Shown: positions 40,874 through 49,923, counted from the stretch's first letter. The stretch: 64,000 nt of DNA from Cellulomonas sp. Leaf334 (GCF_001424195.1 NZ_LMOO01000001.1:2028812-2092811); one strand, 5' to 3'. Notes: generated by a model not told the origin, from the letters alone. Numbers and translations are program-made.

Positions 40874-41866
40874 ATGGACGTCCAGACCCGCACCATGCAG
40901 GCGATCACCCAGCGCGCGTACGGCTCGTCGGAGGTCCTCGCGCTCGCCACCCGGCAACGGCCGGTGCCGAAGGCCGGCGAGGTGCTCATCGCGGTGCGCG
41001 CCTCGTCGCTCAACTTCGCCGACGTCGCCATGGTCACCGGCCGGCCGGCGCTGATCCGGACCGTCTCCGGGCTGCGCACGCCCAAGCACCCGGTGCCCGG
41101 CAAGGACGTCGCCGGCGTCGTCGAGGCGGTCGGCGCGGACGTCACCGAGTTCCAGCCCGGCGACGAGGTCTTCGGAGAGGCCACGGCGGGCGTCTGGGCG
41201 CAGTACGTGTGCGTCCCGGCGAAGCTCGTCGCGATCAAGCCGGCGAACCTGACGTTCGAGCAGGCCGCCACGCTCCCGCTCGCGGCCGGCACCGCGCTCG
41301 ACTGCGTCGCCGGGGTCCAGGCCGGGCAGAAGGTGCTGGTCAACGGCGCGTCCGGCGGGGTCGGCACGTTCACCGTGCAAGCGGCGAAGGCGCTCGGGGC
41401 CGAGGTGACCGGGGTGTGCAGCGGGCGCAACGTCGAGCTGGTCCGGAGCGTCGGCGCGGACCACGTCGTCGACTACGAGCGCTCCGACTTCACCAGCGAC
41501 GGCACCCGGTACGACCTGATCATCGACCTCGTCGGCAACCGCAGCCTCGCGGCCTACCGGCGGGCGCTGACCCCGCGCGGCACGCTGCACCTGTCCGGTG
41601 GCGGCGGCGGCTCGATCATCGGTCCGATGGCCCGGCTGGTGCAGGCGCTCGTCGTGAACCTGTTCGTCAAGCAGCACCTCACGCCGGTGTTCGCCACCCC
41701 GAGCCGCGCGAAGCTCGACCGGCTGCGCGAGCTCGCCGAGGCCGGTTCGCTCACGCCCGCGATCGAGCGGACCTACTCTCTCAGCGACGCCCCGGAGGCC
41801 GTGCGTCGGCTGATGGCCGAGCACGCCCGGGGCAAGACCGTGATCACCGTCGCCGAGGAGCGCTGA
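40874..41866 (+). CDS. MDR-family NAD(P)-dependent oxidoreductase (quinone reductase-like)
   Basis: A 330-residue medium-chain dehydrogenase/reductase without zinc-binding cysteines. It has MQAITQRAYGSSEVLALATRQRPVPKAGEVLIAVRASSLNFADV at the start, a GKDVAGVVEAVG core, and the NADPH loop NGASGGVGTFTVQAAKALGAEVTGVCS. It is closest to quinone oxidoreductase-like enzymes that detoxify electrophiles. AGGAGA precedes ATG at 40874. A consensus promoter with paired operators drives it. It is coupled by TGATG to the DUF2178 gene. Confidence 0.9.
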   Translation: MDVQTRTMQAITQRAYGSSEVLALATRQRPVPKAGEVLIAVRASSLNFADVAMVTGRPALIRTVSGLRTPKHPVPGKDVAGVVEAVGADVTEFQPGDEVFGEATAGVWAQYVCVPAKLVAIKPANLTFEQAATLPLAAGTALDCVAGVQAGQKVLVNGASGGVGTFTVQAAKALGAEVTGVCSGRNVELVRSVGADHVVDYERSDFTSDGTRYDLIIDLVGNRSLAAYRRALTPRGTLHLSGGGGGSIIGPMARLVQALVVNLFVKQHLTPVFATPSRAKLDRLRELAEAGSLTPAIERTYSLSDAPEAVRRLMAEHARGKTVITVAEER

Positions 41867-42294
41867 TGTCGTACGAGGAACGGAACGTCTGGGTGATGTT
41901 CGTCGTCTCCGTGCTCGCGTACGCCGTGTACGTCGTGGTCGTGCTGACGCGGGCGCAGGACGTGCCGCTGACCGAGGTCGCCTACGTCGGGCCGCTCCTG
42001 TGGTCCATCGGCGGCGCGATCGTCGTCTCCATCCTCGCGTCCATCGCCGTGGGGCTGGCCAACCGGCGCGACGGGCACCTGACCGACCAGCGGGACAAGG
42101 AGATCAACCGCGTGGGCGAGCGCACGGGCCAGTCGTTCGTCGTCATCGGCGCCCTCGCCGCGATGGTCCTGGCGCTCCTCGAGGTGGACTGGTTCTGGAT
42201 CGCCAACGTCATCTACCTCTGCTTCGTCCTCTCGGCGATCATCTCGTCCATGACCAAGCTGGCGGCCTACCGGCAGGACTTCTCCACGTGGTGA
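41866..42294 (+). CDS. DUF2178-like membrane protein
   Basis: A 142-residue protein with four membrane helices (near residues 7-27, 43-64, 90-108 and 112-130). Between the second and third is a charged loop (NRRDGHLTDQRDKEINRVGER), typical of DUF2178 proteins. The family almost always sits beside a small XRE regulator, as here, and may sense membrane or redox state. Its ATG overlaps the MDR gene stop and its own stop overlaps the XRE GTG (GTGA), so the three are one translational unit. Confidence 0.8.
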   Translation: MSYEERNVWVMFVVSVLAYAVYVVVVLTRAQDVPLTEVAYVGPLLWSIGGAIVVSILASIAVGLANRRDGHLTDQRDKEINRVGERTGQSFVVIGALAAMVLALLEVDWFWIANVIYLCFVLSAIISSMTKLAAYRQDFSTW

Positions 42295-42506
42295 AGCCGC
42301 CGACGCGCGTCACCAACTCGATCCGCACGCTGCGCTTCACCCACGGTGAGATGACCCAGGCGGACCTGGCCGAACGCATCGGCGTCACCCGCCAGACCGT
42401 CATCGCCATCGAGCAGGGGCGCTACTCGCCGTCGCTCGAGATGGCCTTCCAGATCGCCCGCGTGTTCGACGTCCCGCTCGACGACGTCTTCCAGTACCCG
42501 GGCTGA
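42291..42506 (+). CDS. XRE-family HTH regulator
   Basis: A 71-residue HTH_3 protein: SIRTLRFTHGEMTQADLAERIGVTRQTVIAIEQGRYSPSLEMAFQIARVFDVPLDDVFQYPG covers the whole chain. This is the short regulator type that partners small membrane proteins. GTG at 42291 overlaps the DUF2178 stop by 4 bases. It could bind the operators at 40798-40861, but those sites look more like MarR, HxlR or TetR targets. Confidence 0.88.
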   Translation: MKPPTRVTNSIRTLRFTHGEMTQADLAERIGVTRQTVIAIEQGRYSPSLEMAFQIARVFDVPLDDVFQYPG

Positions 42507-42524
42507 CCCTCGCACCACCCCGCA

Positions 42525-42542
42525 CGAGACCAGCAGGTCTCG
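42525..42542 (+). terminator. Short perfect hairpin before the DUF4386 gene
   Basis: CGAGACC and GGTCTCG pair perfectly around the loop AGCA, 18 bases after the XRE stop. It may end the MDR-DUF2178-XRE transcript or serve as an operator for the next gene, which starts 30 bases later. Confidence 0.4.
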
Positions 42543-42572
42543 CGATCCGTCATGCCCGAAAGAGGTCGTCAC

Positions 42573-43211
42573 ATGAACGCACGCCTGGCTGGACTGCTGT
42601 ACCTCGTCGTCGCCGTCTGCGGCGGCTTCGCCGAGCTGGCCGCACGAGAGACGATCAAGGCGTCCGACGACGTCGCCGAGGCGCTGCGCGACAGCGTCGG
42701 GCTGATGAAGGTCGCATTCGCCGCCGACCTGGCCGCCTTCACGTGCTTCCTGCTGGTCGGCATCGCCCTGTACGGCCTGTTCAAGGACGTGCACCGCACC
42801 GCCGCGATCACGATGCTCACCATGAACGCGGTCAGCGTGGCCATCCAGTGCCTCAACATGGTCAACCACGCCGGTGCCGTGCTCGCGGCGCAGCAGGGGG
42901 CCGACGAGCTCGCGGTGCTGTTCCTGGAGCTGCACGTCGTCGGGTACCACCTGGTGGCGCAGATCTTCTTCGGCGGGTGGCTGATCCCGCTCGGGTACCT
43001 GGTGGTGCGGTCGCGGATGGTCCCGCGGCTGTTCGGGTACGCGCTCATGATCGGTGGGACCGGCTACCTGCTCGGTCTCGTCGTCGAGCTGGTCGCGCCG
43101 GGCGCTGACTCCGTGATCCTGGTCCTGGGCATGCTGGGCGGGATCTCCGAGGTGGCATTCCTCGGCTGGTTGCTGGTGCGGGGCGTTCGCCGGCCGGTGC
43201 TTGTGCCCTAG
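42573..43211 (+). CDS. DUF4386 membrane protein
   Basis: A 212-residue protein with about six membrane helices. MNARLAGLLYLVVAVCGGFAEL, DLAAFTCFLLVGIALYGLFKDVHRTAA and AQIFFGGWLIPLGYLVVRSRMVPRLFGYALMIGG are the standard DUF4386 segments; the function is unknown. ATG at 42573 has AGAGG upstream and begins with the family's conserved start; ATG at 42552 would add seven unlike residues. Its stop region holds the -10 box of the following transporter gene. Confidence 0.85.
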   Translation: MNARLAGLLYLVVAVCGGFAELAARETIKASDDVAEALRDSVGLMKVAFAADLAAFTCFLLVGIALYGLFKDVHRTAAITMLTMNAVSVAIQCLNMVNHAGAVLAAQQGADELAVLFLELHVVGYHLVAQIFFGGWLIPLGYLVVRSRMVPRLFGYALMIGGTGYLLGLVVELVAPGADSVILVLGMLGGISEVAFLGWLLVRGVRRPVLVP

Positions 43212-43220
43212 TTTGGCTAG

Positions 43221-45020
43221 GTGTCCGACGCCACGCTCAGCCTGCTGGTCCTGGCGGGCTGCGTCGGCCTCTTCATCTGGAACCGGCTGAGCGTCGGCGT
43301 GGTCGCGATCCTCACCGCGCTGGCCCTGTACGCGACCGGGCTGATCACCGCCAACGAGGCCGTCGCCGGGTTCGGTGACCCGGTCGTCGTGTTCATCGCG
43401 TCCCTGTTCGTGCTCAGCGAGGGCCTCGAGTCGTCGGGGGTCACCGCGTGGGCCGGTCAGCAGCTCATCACGCGTGCAGGGACCGCGCGCAACCGGCTGC
43501 TGATCGCGCTCATGGGTCTGTCCGCGGTCATGGCGGCGCTCGTCACCCCCAACGGCGCGGCCGCCGCGCTGCTTCCCGTGGTGGTCCTGGCGTCGCGACG
43601 GTCGAAGCAGTCCACGTCGCAGATGCTCATGCCGCTCGCGTTCGCCGCGAGCGCCGGTGCACTCCTGGTGCTCAGCGGCAGCACCGTGAACGTGATCGTG
43701 TCCGACGCCCTGTTCGAGGCCACCGGCGAACGGTTCGGGTTCTTCGAGTTCGGGCTGATCGGGCTGCCGCTCGTGCTCGTGACGATCGCGGTCTCGGTCC
43801 TGCTCGGCCGCCGGCTCCTGCCGGACCGGTCGCCGACGTCGCTGCCCGCCGACTACTCCGCGCACGTCGACACCCTGGTCGAGCACTACAGCCTGGACGT
43901 GGGCTTCTTCCGGCTCGCGGTGCAGCCGGGGTCCGACGTGGTCGGCAGCCGTCGCGAGCAGGTGTCCGTACCGGACGGTGTCGTGCTCATCGGGGTGCAG
44001 CGGTCCACCGGCGCTCCGGCGGCCGAGGACGACCTGCTCGCCGTCGGCGACGTCGTCGTCGTGACCGGTGAGAGCGACGGCATCACGTCGCTCGTCGAGC
44101 GGCACGGGTTCGCCGTCGCGACGACGCCCCTGACCCGGGGGACGCGCGAGGCGCTGCTCGGCCGGGAGGTCGGTGTCGCGGAGCTGGTCGTCCGCCCGCG
44201 GTCGCGCGTCATCGGTGAGGTCGTGTTCGCCGGGCTGGTCCGGTCCGGGGTCACCGTGCTCGGCGTCCGGCGGCTGGGCAAGGACCGCGGCGGCGACCAC
44301 CTGGTCCTCGCCGAGGGGGACTCGCTCCTGGTGCACGGGCCGTGGTCGTCCGTCGAGGCGTTCGCCGCCGACGACGACGTCCTCATCGTCGACAGCCCCG
44401 AGCTGGTCCGCCGGCAGACCGTCGCGCTCGGACCGAAGGCGTGGCGCGCGATCGCGGTGCTCGTCGGCACGGTCGCCCTTCTGGCGAGCGGTGTCGTCCC
44501 GCCCGCGATCGCCGGGCTGATCGGCGCGACGGCGATGGTCATGACCGGCGTGGTCGGCGTCCCGCAGGCGTACCGGGCGGTGTCGTGGCAGACCGTCGTG
44601 CTCGTCGGCGGGCTCATCCCGCTGTCGGTCGCGATCGCGTCGTCCGGTGCCGCGGACCTCGTCGCCGGCTGGCTCGTCGGCATCGTCGGCGACGGCAGCC
44701 CGCAGGTGGTCCTCGCCGCGATCTTCGTGCTCACCGTGCTGCTCGGTCAGGTGGTCAGCAACACCGCGACCGTGCTGATCGTCGCGCCCATCGCGGTCGC
44801 CATGGGCAACGAGTCGGGCGTCGCGCTCGCGCCCGTGCTCATGCTCGTCGCGGTCGCCGGGGCCGCGTCGTTCCTCACCCCGATCGCCACCCCCGCCAAC
44901 ATGATGGTCATGGGGGCGGGCGGCTACCGGTTCTCCGACTACTGGAAGCTCGGCCTGGCGACCACGCTGGCGTGGTTCGTCGTCGCGGTCCTGCTCATCC
45001 CCGTCATCTGGCCCACGTAA
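43221..45020 (+). CDS. SLC13-type (DASS) transporter with two TrkA-C domains
   Basis: A 599-residue membrane protein of the SLC13/CitMHS type: ALALYATGLITANEAVAGFGDPVVVFIASLFVLSEGLESSG at the N-terminus. Two cytoplasmic TrkA-C domains follow in the middle (about residues 215-385). A second membrane half includes GQVVSNTATVLIVAPIAVAMG and PIATPANMMVMGAGGYRFSDYWKLG. It moves a dicarboxylate, sulfate or similar anion; the RCK-like domains probably gate it. GTG at 43221 follows TAGTTT (43209-43214) by 6 bases, a leaderless start. Confidence 0.88.
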   Translation: MSDATLSLLVLAGCVGLFIWNRLSVGVVAILTALALYATGLITANEAVAGFGDPVVVFIASLFVLSEGLESSGVTAWAGQQLITRAGTARNRLLIALMGLSAVMAALVTPNGAAAALLPVVVLASRRSKQSTSQMLMPLAFAASAGALLVLSGSTVNVIVSDALFEATGERFGFFEFGLIGLPLVLVTIAVSVLLGRRLLPDRSPTSLPADYSAHVDTLVEHYSLDVGFFRLAVQPGSDVVGSRREQVSVPDGVVLIGVQRSTGAPAAEDDLLAVGDVVVVTGESDGITSLVERHGFAVATTPLTRGTREALLGREVGVAELVVRPRSRVIGEVVFAGLVRSGVTVLGVRRLGKDRGGDHLVLAEGDSLLVHGPWSSVEAFAADDDVLIVDSPELVRRQTVALGPKAWRAIAVLVGTVALLASGVVPPAIAGLIGATAMVMTGVVGVPQAYRAVSWQTVVLVGGLIPLSVAIASSGAADLVAGWLVGIVGDGSPQVVLAAIFVLTVLLGQVVSNTATVLIVAPIAVAMGNESGVALAPVLMLVAVAGAASFLTPIATPANMMVMGAGGYRFSDYWKLGLATTLAWFVVAVLLIPVIWPT

Positions 45021-45031
45021 GGAGCACGATC

Positions 45032-46522
45032 ATGCCGTTCGACCCGATCCCGTCCCGCGCCCGGTTCGAGGAGCTGTCCGTCCGGGTGGCCGCACCCGGC
45101 GCCGGTGCCGGCCGCGCCCTCGGGCTCGCCGTGACCGCGACCGGGGAGGTCCCGTCCGGGGTGCCGCTCGACCGTGCCGCGCTCACCGAGTGGGGGTTCC
45201 GCGGCGCCGTGGGCGAGACGCTGATCCTGCCGCGCGACGGCGGTGCCGTCATCGCGACGGGCGTCGGCGACGAGCCGTCGGAGGCCGCCCTGCGCGACGC
45301 CGCCGCGGCGTTCGCGCGAGCGGCCGGTCGCGACGACGTCCTGACCACCGACCTCGCCGGGGCGGGAGTCTCCGTGGAGGCCGCCGCGCAGGCCGTCGTC
45401 GAGGGCATCCTGCTCGGCCGGTACCGCTACGACGCCCTCAAGTCCGACCCGTCCACGGTCCCCGTGCGCGAGATCGTGCTCCTCGTCGAGGACGCGTCCG
45501 CTGACGACGCGCGCCGCGGTGCCGACCGCGGGGTCGTCATCGCGCGGGCCGCCTCCCTGTCGCGCGACCTGGCCAGCACCCCCGCCGGGCACCTCACCGC
45601 GCCGGACCTCGCCGACGTCGCCGTCTGGCTGGCCGGTGAGCACGGGCTCGACATCGAGGTGTTCGACGAGGAGGCGCTGGTCGAGATGGGCTGCGGCGGG
45701 CTCCTCGGCGTGAACGCCGGGTCGGTGGTGGAGCCGCGCATGATCGTGATCCGGTACGTCCCGTCGCCCGATGTCACAGCGAGCCGCCCGCAGCATCTTG
45801 CCTTCGTCGGCAAGGGCATCACCTACGACTCCGGCGGCATCAGCCTCAAGCCGTCCAACGCCATGCACGCCGCGATGAAGATGGACATGAGCGGCGCCGG
45901 CGCGGTGCTCGCGGCGATGACGGCGCTCGCGGACCTCGACGTCCCGGTCGCGGTCAGCGCGTACCTGGCCTGTACGGACAACATGCCGTCGGGCTCGGCG
46001 ACGAAGCTGGGCGACGTGCTGACCAGCCGCAGCGGCCGCACGATCGAGGTGGTCAACACGGACGCCGAGGGGCGTCTGGTCATGGCCGACGCGATCGCGC
46101 TGGCCAACGAGGACGGAGTCGACGCCATCGTCGACATCGCCACGCTCACGGGAGCCGCCCTGGCCGCGCTCGGCATGATGACCGCGGCCGTCATCGGCAA
46201 CGACGACAGGATTCTCGACCTGGTCGAGGCGGCAGCGCAACGCACCGACGAGCAGGTCTGGCGGCTGCCGCTGGACCGCCGGTACCGCAAGCAGCTGGAC
46301 TCCGAGGTCGCGGACATCAAGAACCTCGGCGGCGAGTACGCGGGGGCGATCACCGCGGCACTGTTCCTGGCCGAGTGGGTCGGGGACACCCCGTGGGCGC
46401 ACCTCGACATCGCGGGCACCATGCGGTCGGAGGCGGACGACGCCTGGCGGACGAAGGGGGCGACCGGCTTCGGCGCCCGGCTGCTGCTGGAGGTCGCGTC
46501 GACGTTCTCTGCCGCGCGGTGA
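45032..46522 (+). CDS. pepA: Leucyl aminopeptidase (M17)
   Basis: A 496-residue M17 peptidase. The N-terminal domain ends near residue 170. The catalytic domain has GKGITYDSGGISLKPS (metal and catalytic lysine), KMDMSGAGAVL, VVNTDAEGRLVMADA (the family signature) and DIATLTGAALAALG. It is a cytoplasmic di-metal enzyme that removes N-terminal residues from peptides. The ribosome site GGAG overlaps the stop codon of the transporter gene, so the two are probably co-translated. It ends in a GTGA overlap with the next gene. Confidence 0.93.
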   Translation: MPFDPIPSRARFEELSVRVAAPGAGAGRALGLAVTATGEVPSGVPLDRAALTEWGFRGAVGETLILPRDGGAVIATGVGDEPSEAALRDAAAAFARAAGRDDVLTTDLAGAGVSVEAAAQAVVEGILLGRYRYDALKSDPSTVPVREIVLLVEDASADDARRGADRGVVIARAASLSRDLASTPAGHLTAPDLADVAVWLAGEHGLDIEVFDEEALVEMGCGGLLGVNAGSVVEPRMIVIRYVPSPDVTASRPQHLAFVGKGITYDSGGISLKPSNAMHAAMKMDMSGAGAVLAAMTALADLDVPVAVSAYLACTDNMPSGSATKLGDVLTSRSGRTIEVVNTDAEGRLVMADAIALANEDGVDAIVDIATLTGAALAALGMMTAAVIGNDDRILDLVEAAAQRTDEQVWRLPLDRRYRKQLDSEVADIKNLGGEYAGAITAALFLAEWVGDTPWAHLDIAGTMRSEADDAWRTKGATGFGARLLLEVASTFSAAR

Positions 46523-47400
46523 ACGAGCGGCGCGCGCTCCACGAGTCGATCGCGGGGGCTGCCGTCCTGGGCAGCCTCGCGGTCGTCTGGGGGATCGCCG
46601 CCCAGTCGCGCGTGCTGCTGTTCGACGGTGCCTTCATCCTGCTCGGCATCGTGCTGTCCGCGCTCTCGCTCATGGCCTCGCGGGCGGCGGCCGACGTGCC
46701 GAGCGCGCGCTTCCCGTTCGGCAAGGCGGCCGTCACGCCCCTGGCGATCGCGGTGCAGGGCGTGGCGCTGCTCGGCACGCTGCTCTACGCCGCGGTCGAC
46801 GCCGTCGCGGTCATCACGGCCGGCGGGGCCGACGTCGAACCCGGCACGGTCCTCGCGTACGGGCTGATCACCATGACCTGCTCCTACGCGCTCGCCCGCT
46901 GGCTCACCCACCGCGCCCCGGACTCGGAGCTCGTGGCCGCGGAGGTGGCCCAGTGGCGGGCGGGCGCGCTGCTGAGCCTGGTGTTCGCCGTCGGCGGCGG
47001 ACTGGCGCTCGCCCTGGCGGACGTGGGTGACGTCGTGCGGTACGTCGACCCGGTCCTCGTCCTGGTGGCCTGCCTGGTCCTGCTGCCGATCCCGCTGCGG
47101 CTGCTGCGCGCCGCTGGCCTCGAGCTGCTGGAGGCCCGACCACCCGCCGAGGTGCGGCGGGTGCTGGCCGAGGCCGTGACGTCGGTGCGGGAGGAGTTCG
47201 GGCTCGACGAGCCGTTCGTCCGGGCCACCAAGCTGGGCAGCCGCCTCTACGTCGAGGTCGACTTCGTCGTCGCGGAGGGGGCGTGGGACGTGACCGGGGA
47301 GGACCGCGTCCGCCGCGCGCTCATCGGCCGGCTCGAACCGCTCGGGTACGACCTGTGGGCGAACGTCGAGCTGACAGCCGACCCGACGCTGGCGCGGTGA
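46519..47400 (+). CDS. Cation diffusion facilitator-like membrane protein
   Basis: A 293-residue protein with the CDF layout: LHESIAGAAVLGSLAVVWGIAAQSRVLLFDGAFILLGIVLSALSLMASRAA is the first helix pair with the aspartate-containing motif. About six helices are followed by a C-terminal cytoplasmic domain (FVRATKLGSRLYVEVDFVVAEGAWDV). It likely exports divalent metal ions. GTG at 46519 overlaps the pepA stop (GTGA). Coupling to a metal-dependent aminopeptidase suggests a shared metal-related operon, which is inference. Confidence 0.82.
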   Translation: MNERRALHESIAGAAVLGSLAVVWGIAAQSRVLLFDGAFILLGIVLSALSLMASRAAADVPSARFPFGKAAVTPLAIAVQGVALLGTLLYAAVDAVAVITAGGADVEPGTVLAYGLITMTCSYALARWLTHRAPDSELVAAEVAQWRAGALLSLVFAVGGGLALALADVGDVVRYVDPVLVLVACLVLLPIPLRLLRAAGLELLEARPPAEVRRVLAEAVTSVREEFGLDEPFVRATKLGSRLYVEVDFVVAEGAWDVTGEDRVRRALIGRLEPLGYDLWANVELTADPTLAR

Positions 47401-47418
47401 CCGGGTCACCGCGCCAGC
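47388..47418. terminator. Perfect 15-bp inverted repeat at convergent gene ends
   Basis: GCTGGCGCGGTGACC (47388-47402) and GGTCACCGCGCCAGC (47404-47418) pair perfectly around one base. The left arm contains the CDF gene's stop codon. The ABC permease gene on the other strand ends 13 bases further on. A bidirectional terminator is the likely role. Confidence 0.75.
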
Positions 47419-47430
47419 TCCGGGCGGCGG

Positions 47431-48195
47431 TCAGCTGATCTTGCGGCGGTACGTGCGCATCGCGAAGACGTACGCGACGACGAGGATGCCGACACACCAG
47501 GCCAGCGCGACCCAGATGTCGCTGCCCACCGGCTGCCCGGCGAACAGGTCCTGGATCGTGTTGACGATCGACGTCACCGGCTGGTTCTCCGCGAACCAGC
47601 GCACCGGACCGGACATCGTCTCCGTCGGGACGAAGGCCGAGCTGATGAACGGCAGGAAGATCAGCGGGTAGGAGAACCCTGCGGCACCGTCGACGGACTT
47701 CGCCGAGAGGCCCGCGATGACGGCGACCCAGGTGAGCGCCAGGGTGAACAGGGTCAGGATCCCGGCCACCGCGAGCCACGCACCGATCCCGGCCGACGTG
47801 CGGAACCCCATGAGCAGACCGACGACGACGATGATCGCGATGGTGATCCCGTTGGAGGCCAGCGACGTGAGCACGTGCGCCCACAGCACCGACGGCCGCG
47901 AGATCGGCATCGAGTGGAACCGTTCGAAGATGCCGCTCTGCAGGTCGGTGAACAGCCGGACGGCCGTATAGGCGATGCCCGACGCGATCGCGATCAGCAG
48001 GATGCCCGGCAGCAGGTAGTTGACGTAGTTCTCCGTGCCCGACGAGATCGCGCCGCCGAAGACGTAGACGAACAGCAGCATCAGGGCGATCGGCGTGACC
48101 GCGGTCGTGATGATCGTGTCGACGCTGCGGGTGATGTGCCGCAGGGAGCGACCGGTCAGGTCGGTGGTGTCGCTGAAGAAGTGCGTGGTGGTCAT
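47431..48195 (-). CDS. ABC-2 type transporter permease (DrrB-like)
   Basis: A 254-residue ABC-2 permease with six helices. It has LTGRSLRHITRSVDTIITTAVTPIALMLLFVYVFGGAI and the middle motif FTDLQSGIFERFHSMPISRPSVLWAHVL, both typical of DrrB/daunorubicin exporter permeases. It forms an exporter with the ATPase encoded just upstream, whose stop it overlaps (ATGA). It is the last gene of the RHH-DUF4097-ABC operon. The substrate is unknown. Confidence 0.9.
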   Translation of the reverse strand: MTTTHFFSDTTDLTGRSLRHITRSVDTIITTAVTPIALMLLFVYVFGGAISSGTENYVNYLLPGILLIAIASGIAYTAVRLFTDLQSGIFERFHSMPISRPSVLWAHVLTSLASNGITIAIIVVVGLLMGFRTSAGIGAWLAVAGILTLFTLALTWVAVIAGLSAKSVDGAAGFSYPLIFLPFISSAFVPTETMSGPVRWFAENQPVTSIVNTIQDLFAGQPVGSDIWVALAWCVGILVVAYVFAMRTYRRKIS

Positions 48196-48974
48196 GACAG
48201 GTCCTCACTGAGCTCGTTGGTGGTGCTTCCGGTGCCGACGAGCGCGAGGAAGATCTCCTCCAGCGTCGGCTGCTTCTCGACGTACTCGACGGTCGCCGGG
48301 GGGAGCAGCGCCTTGAGCTCGGTGAGCGTCCCGTTGGCGATGATGCGGCCCTGGTGCAGGATCGCGATCCGGTCCGCCAGCTGCTCCGCCTCGTCGAGGT
48401 ACTGCGTGGTCAGCAGGACGGTCGTCCCCTGCGTGGCGAGCTCTTTGATGACCTGCCACACCTCGATGCGCGCCTCCGGGTCGAGACCGGTGGTCGGCTC
48501 GTCGAGGAAGAGCACCTTCGGCTGCCCGATGAGGCTCATCGCGATGTCGAGCCGACGACGCATGCCGCCGGAGTACGTCGACACCCGGCGCGAGCCCGCC
48601 TCGGTGAGGCTGAAGCGCGCGAGGAGGTCGTCGGCGATCTGGTCGGTGTTCTTCAGGTGCCGCAGCCTGGCGACCAGCACCAGGTTCTCCTTGCCGGAGA
48701 GGATCTCGTCGACCGCGGCGAACTGCCCGGTCAGGCTGATGGACTCCCGGACGCCGAGCGCGTCCGTCGCGACGTCGGACCCGGCGACGACTGCCGTGCC
48801 GGCGTCCTGCTTCAGGAGCGTCGACAGGATCCGGATCATCGTGGTCTTGCCGGCGCCGTTCGATCCGAGGAGGGCGAAGATGCTGCCCGGTGCGACGTCG
48901 AAGTCGACGCCGCGCAGGACGTGCAGGTCGTTGTAGGACTTCTCGATGGCCTTGACCTGGATGGCAGGTGACAT
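48192..48974 (-). CDS. ABC transporter ATPase (DrrA-like)
   Basis: A 260-residue ABC ATPase. Walker A is LLGSNGAGKTTM, the signature is STYSGGMRRRLDIAMSL, Walker B is KVLFLDEPTTGLDP, and the switch histidine is replaced in VLLTTQYLDEAEQLADR (glutamine at the H-loop, as is common in DrrA-type ATPases). It drives the ABC-2 permease. ATG at 48974 has AAGGAG seven bases upstream and is preferred over a start at 49001, which would overlap the DUF4097 gene. Confidence 0.92.
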   Translation of the reverse strand: MSPAIQVKAIEKSYNDLHVLRGVDFDVAPGSIFALLGSNGAGKTTMIRILSTLLKQDAGTAVVAGSDVATDALGVRESISLTGQFAAVDEILSGKENLVLVARLRHLKNTDQIADDLLARFSLTEAGSRRVSTYSGGMRRRLDIAMSLIGQPKVLFLDEPTTGLDPEARIEVWQVIKELATQGTTVLLTTQYLDEAEQLADRIAILHQGRIIANGTLTELKALLPPATVEYVEKQPTLEEIFLALVGTGSTTNELSEDLS

Positions 48975-48997
48975 GGCGGTTGCTCCTTCTTCTGGTC

Positions 48998-49846
48998 TCA
49001 TCGGGTGGCGCGCTGGACGGTGATGTTGCCCGCCTGGGTGCGGGCGCGGACGGCGACGGACTGCTCGGACTCGTCGGGGGCACGGTTGCCCTCGAGCTGG
49101 TTGCGGACGTGACCGCTCTTGGAGGACAGGTCGAGCCAGGCGGGGACGCCGTCCCGCACCCCGAGCGTGATCTGCCCGTACCCGCTCTCCACCTGGATGG
49201 AGCCGCTCGAGATCTCGTGCAGCTGGATGCTGCCGTAGGAGGTCTTCGTCGTGACCGAGCCGAGCGCCCTCGTGATGTCCAGGTCGCCGTAGGACAGCCG
49301 GGCGTCGAGGTCGCCGCCGGACTCCCCGACCTGCACGGACCCGTGCGACGCCTTGAGGACGGCGTCACCGGTGACGGTGCCGATGCGGATCTGGCCGTGG
49401 TCGGCGGTGATCTCGACGGAGCCGTCCGCGGTGCCGACGGTCGCGTTGCCGTGCCCGGCGCGCAGCCACAGGTCACCCGTGGAGTCGATGTCGACCGGTC
49501 CCATCGAGCACTTGATCCGGGTGGCGCCGAGGCGTCCGACGGTGCGGACGCCGCCCATCGAGCTCTCGGCGGTGAGCCGCGAGCCGGCGGGCACCTCGAC
49601 GCGGACGTCGACCGACTCGCTCGGGCCGATGAAGCTGAAGCGCGGCTTCGGGCCGGTGATCGTGAGCACCCCGGCGGCGAAGTCGACCGTGGTCTCCTCC
49701 GCGCCGCGGCGGTCGACGGCCTTCGCCGGGTTGGTCGGGGTGACCGTCACGACGGTGTCGGTGCGGTCGCCGGTGACGATCTCGATCTCGCCCACCGGCA
49801 GGTGGATCGCGACGTCGATCGGGGTGGGCGTGGGGTACGTGGGCAT
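48998..49846 (-). CDS. DUF4097-type beta-repeat protein
   Basis: A 282-residue protein without a signal peptide or membrane helix. The centre is a ladder of short repeats, each a small variation of G-x-V-x-I/L-x-x-S/A-x-G (for example VDIDSTGDLWLRAGHGNATVGTADGSVEITADHGQIRIGTVTGD), giving the adhesin-like right-handed beta-helix of DUF4097. Family members often accompany ABC-2 exporters or anti-sigma factors, but their role is unknown. It lies between the RHH regulator gene (77 bases upstream) and the ABC ATPase gene. Confidence 0.8.
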   Translation of the reverse strand: MPTYPTPTPIDVAIHLPVGEIEIVTGDRTDTVVTVTPTNPAKAVDRRGAEETTVDFAAGVLTITGPKPRFSFIGPSESVDVRVEVPAGSRLTAESSMGGVRTVGRLGATRIKCSMGPVDIDSTGDLWLRAGHGNATVGTADGSVEITADHGQIRIGTVTGDAVLKASHGSVQVGESGGDLDARLSYGDLDITRALGSVTTKTSYGSIQLHEISSGSIQVESGYGQITLGVRDGVPAWLDLSSKSGHVRNQLEGNRAPDESEQSVAVRARTQAGNITVQRATR

Positions 49847-49923
49847 GCTGACGCCTGCCTTCCTCTGGGTGTGCTCGACCGGCCCCGCGGGTCTGCGTGG
49901 CTGGTGGGTCTGTGGGCTGGGGT

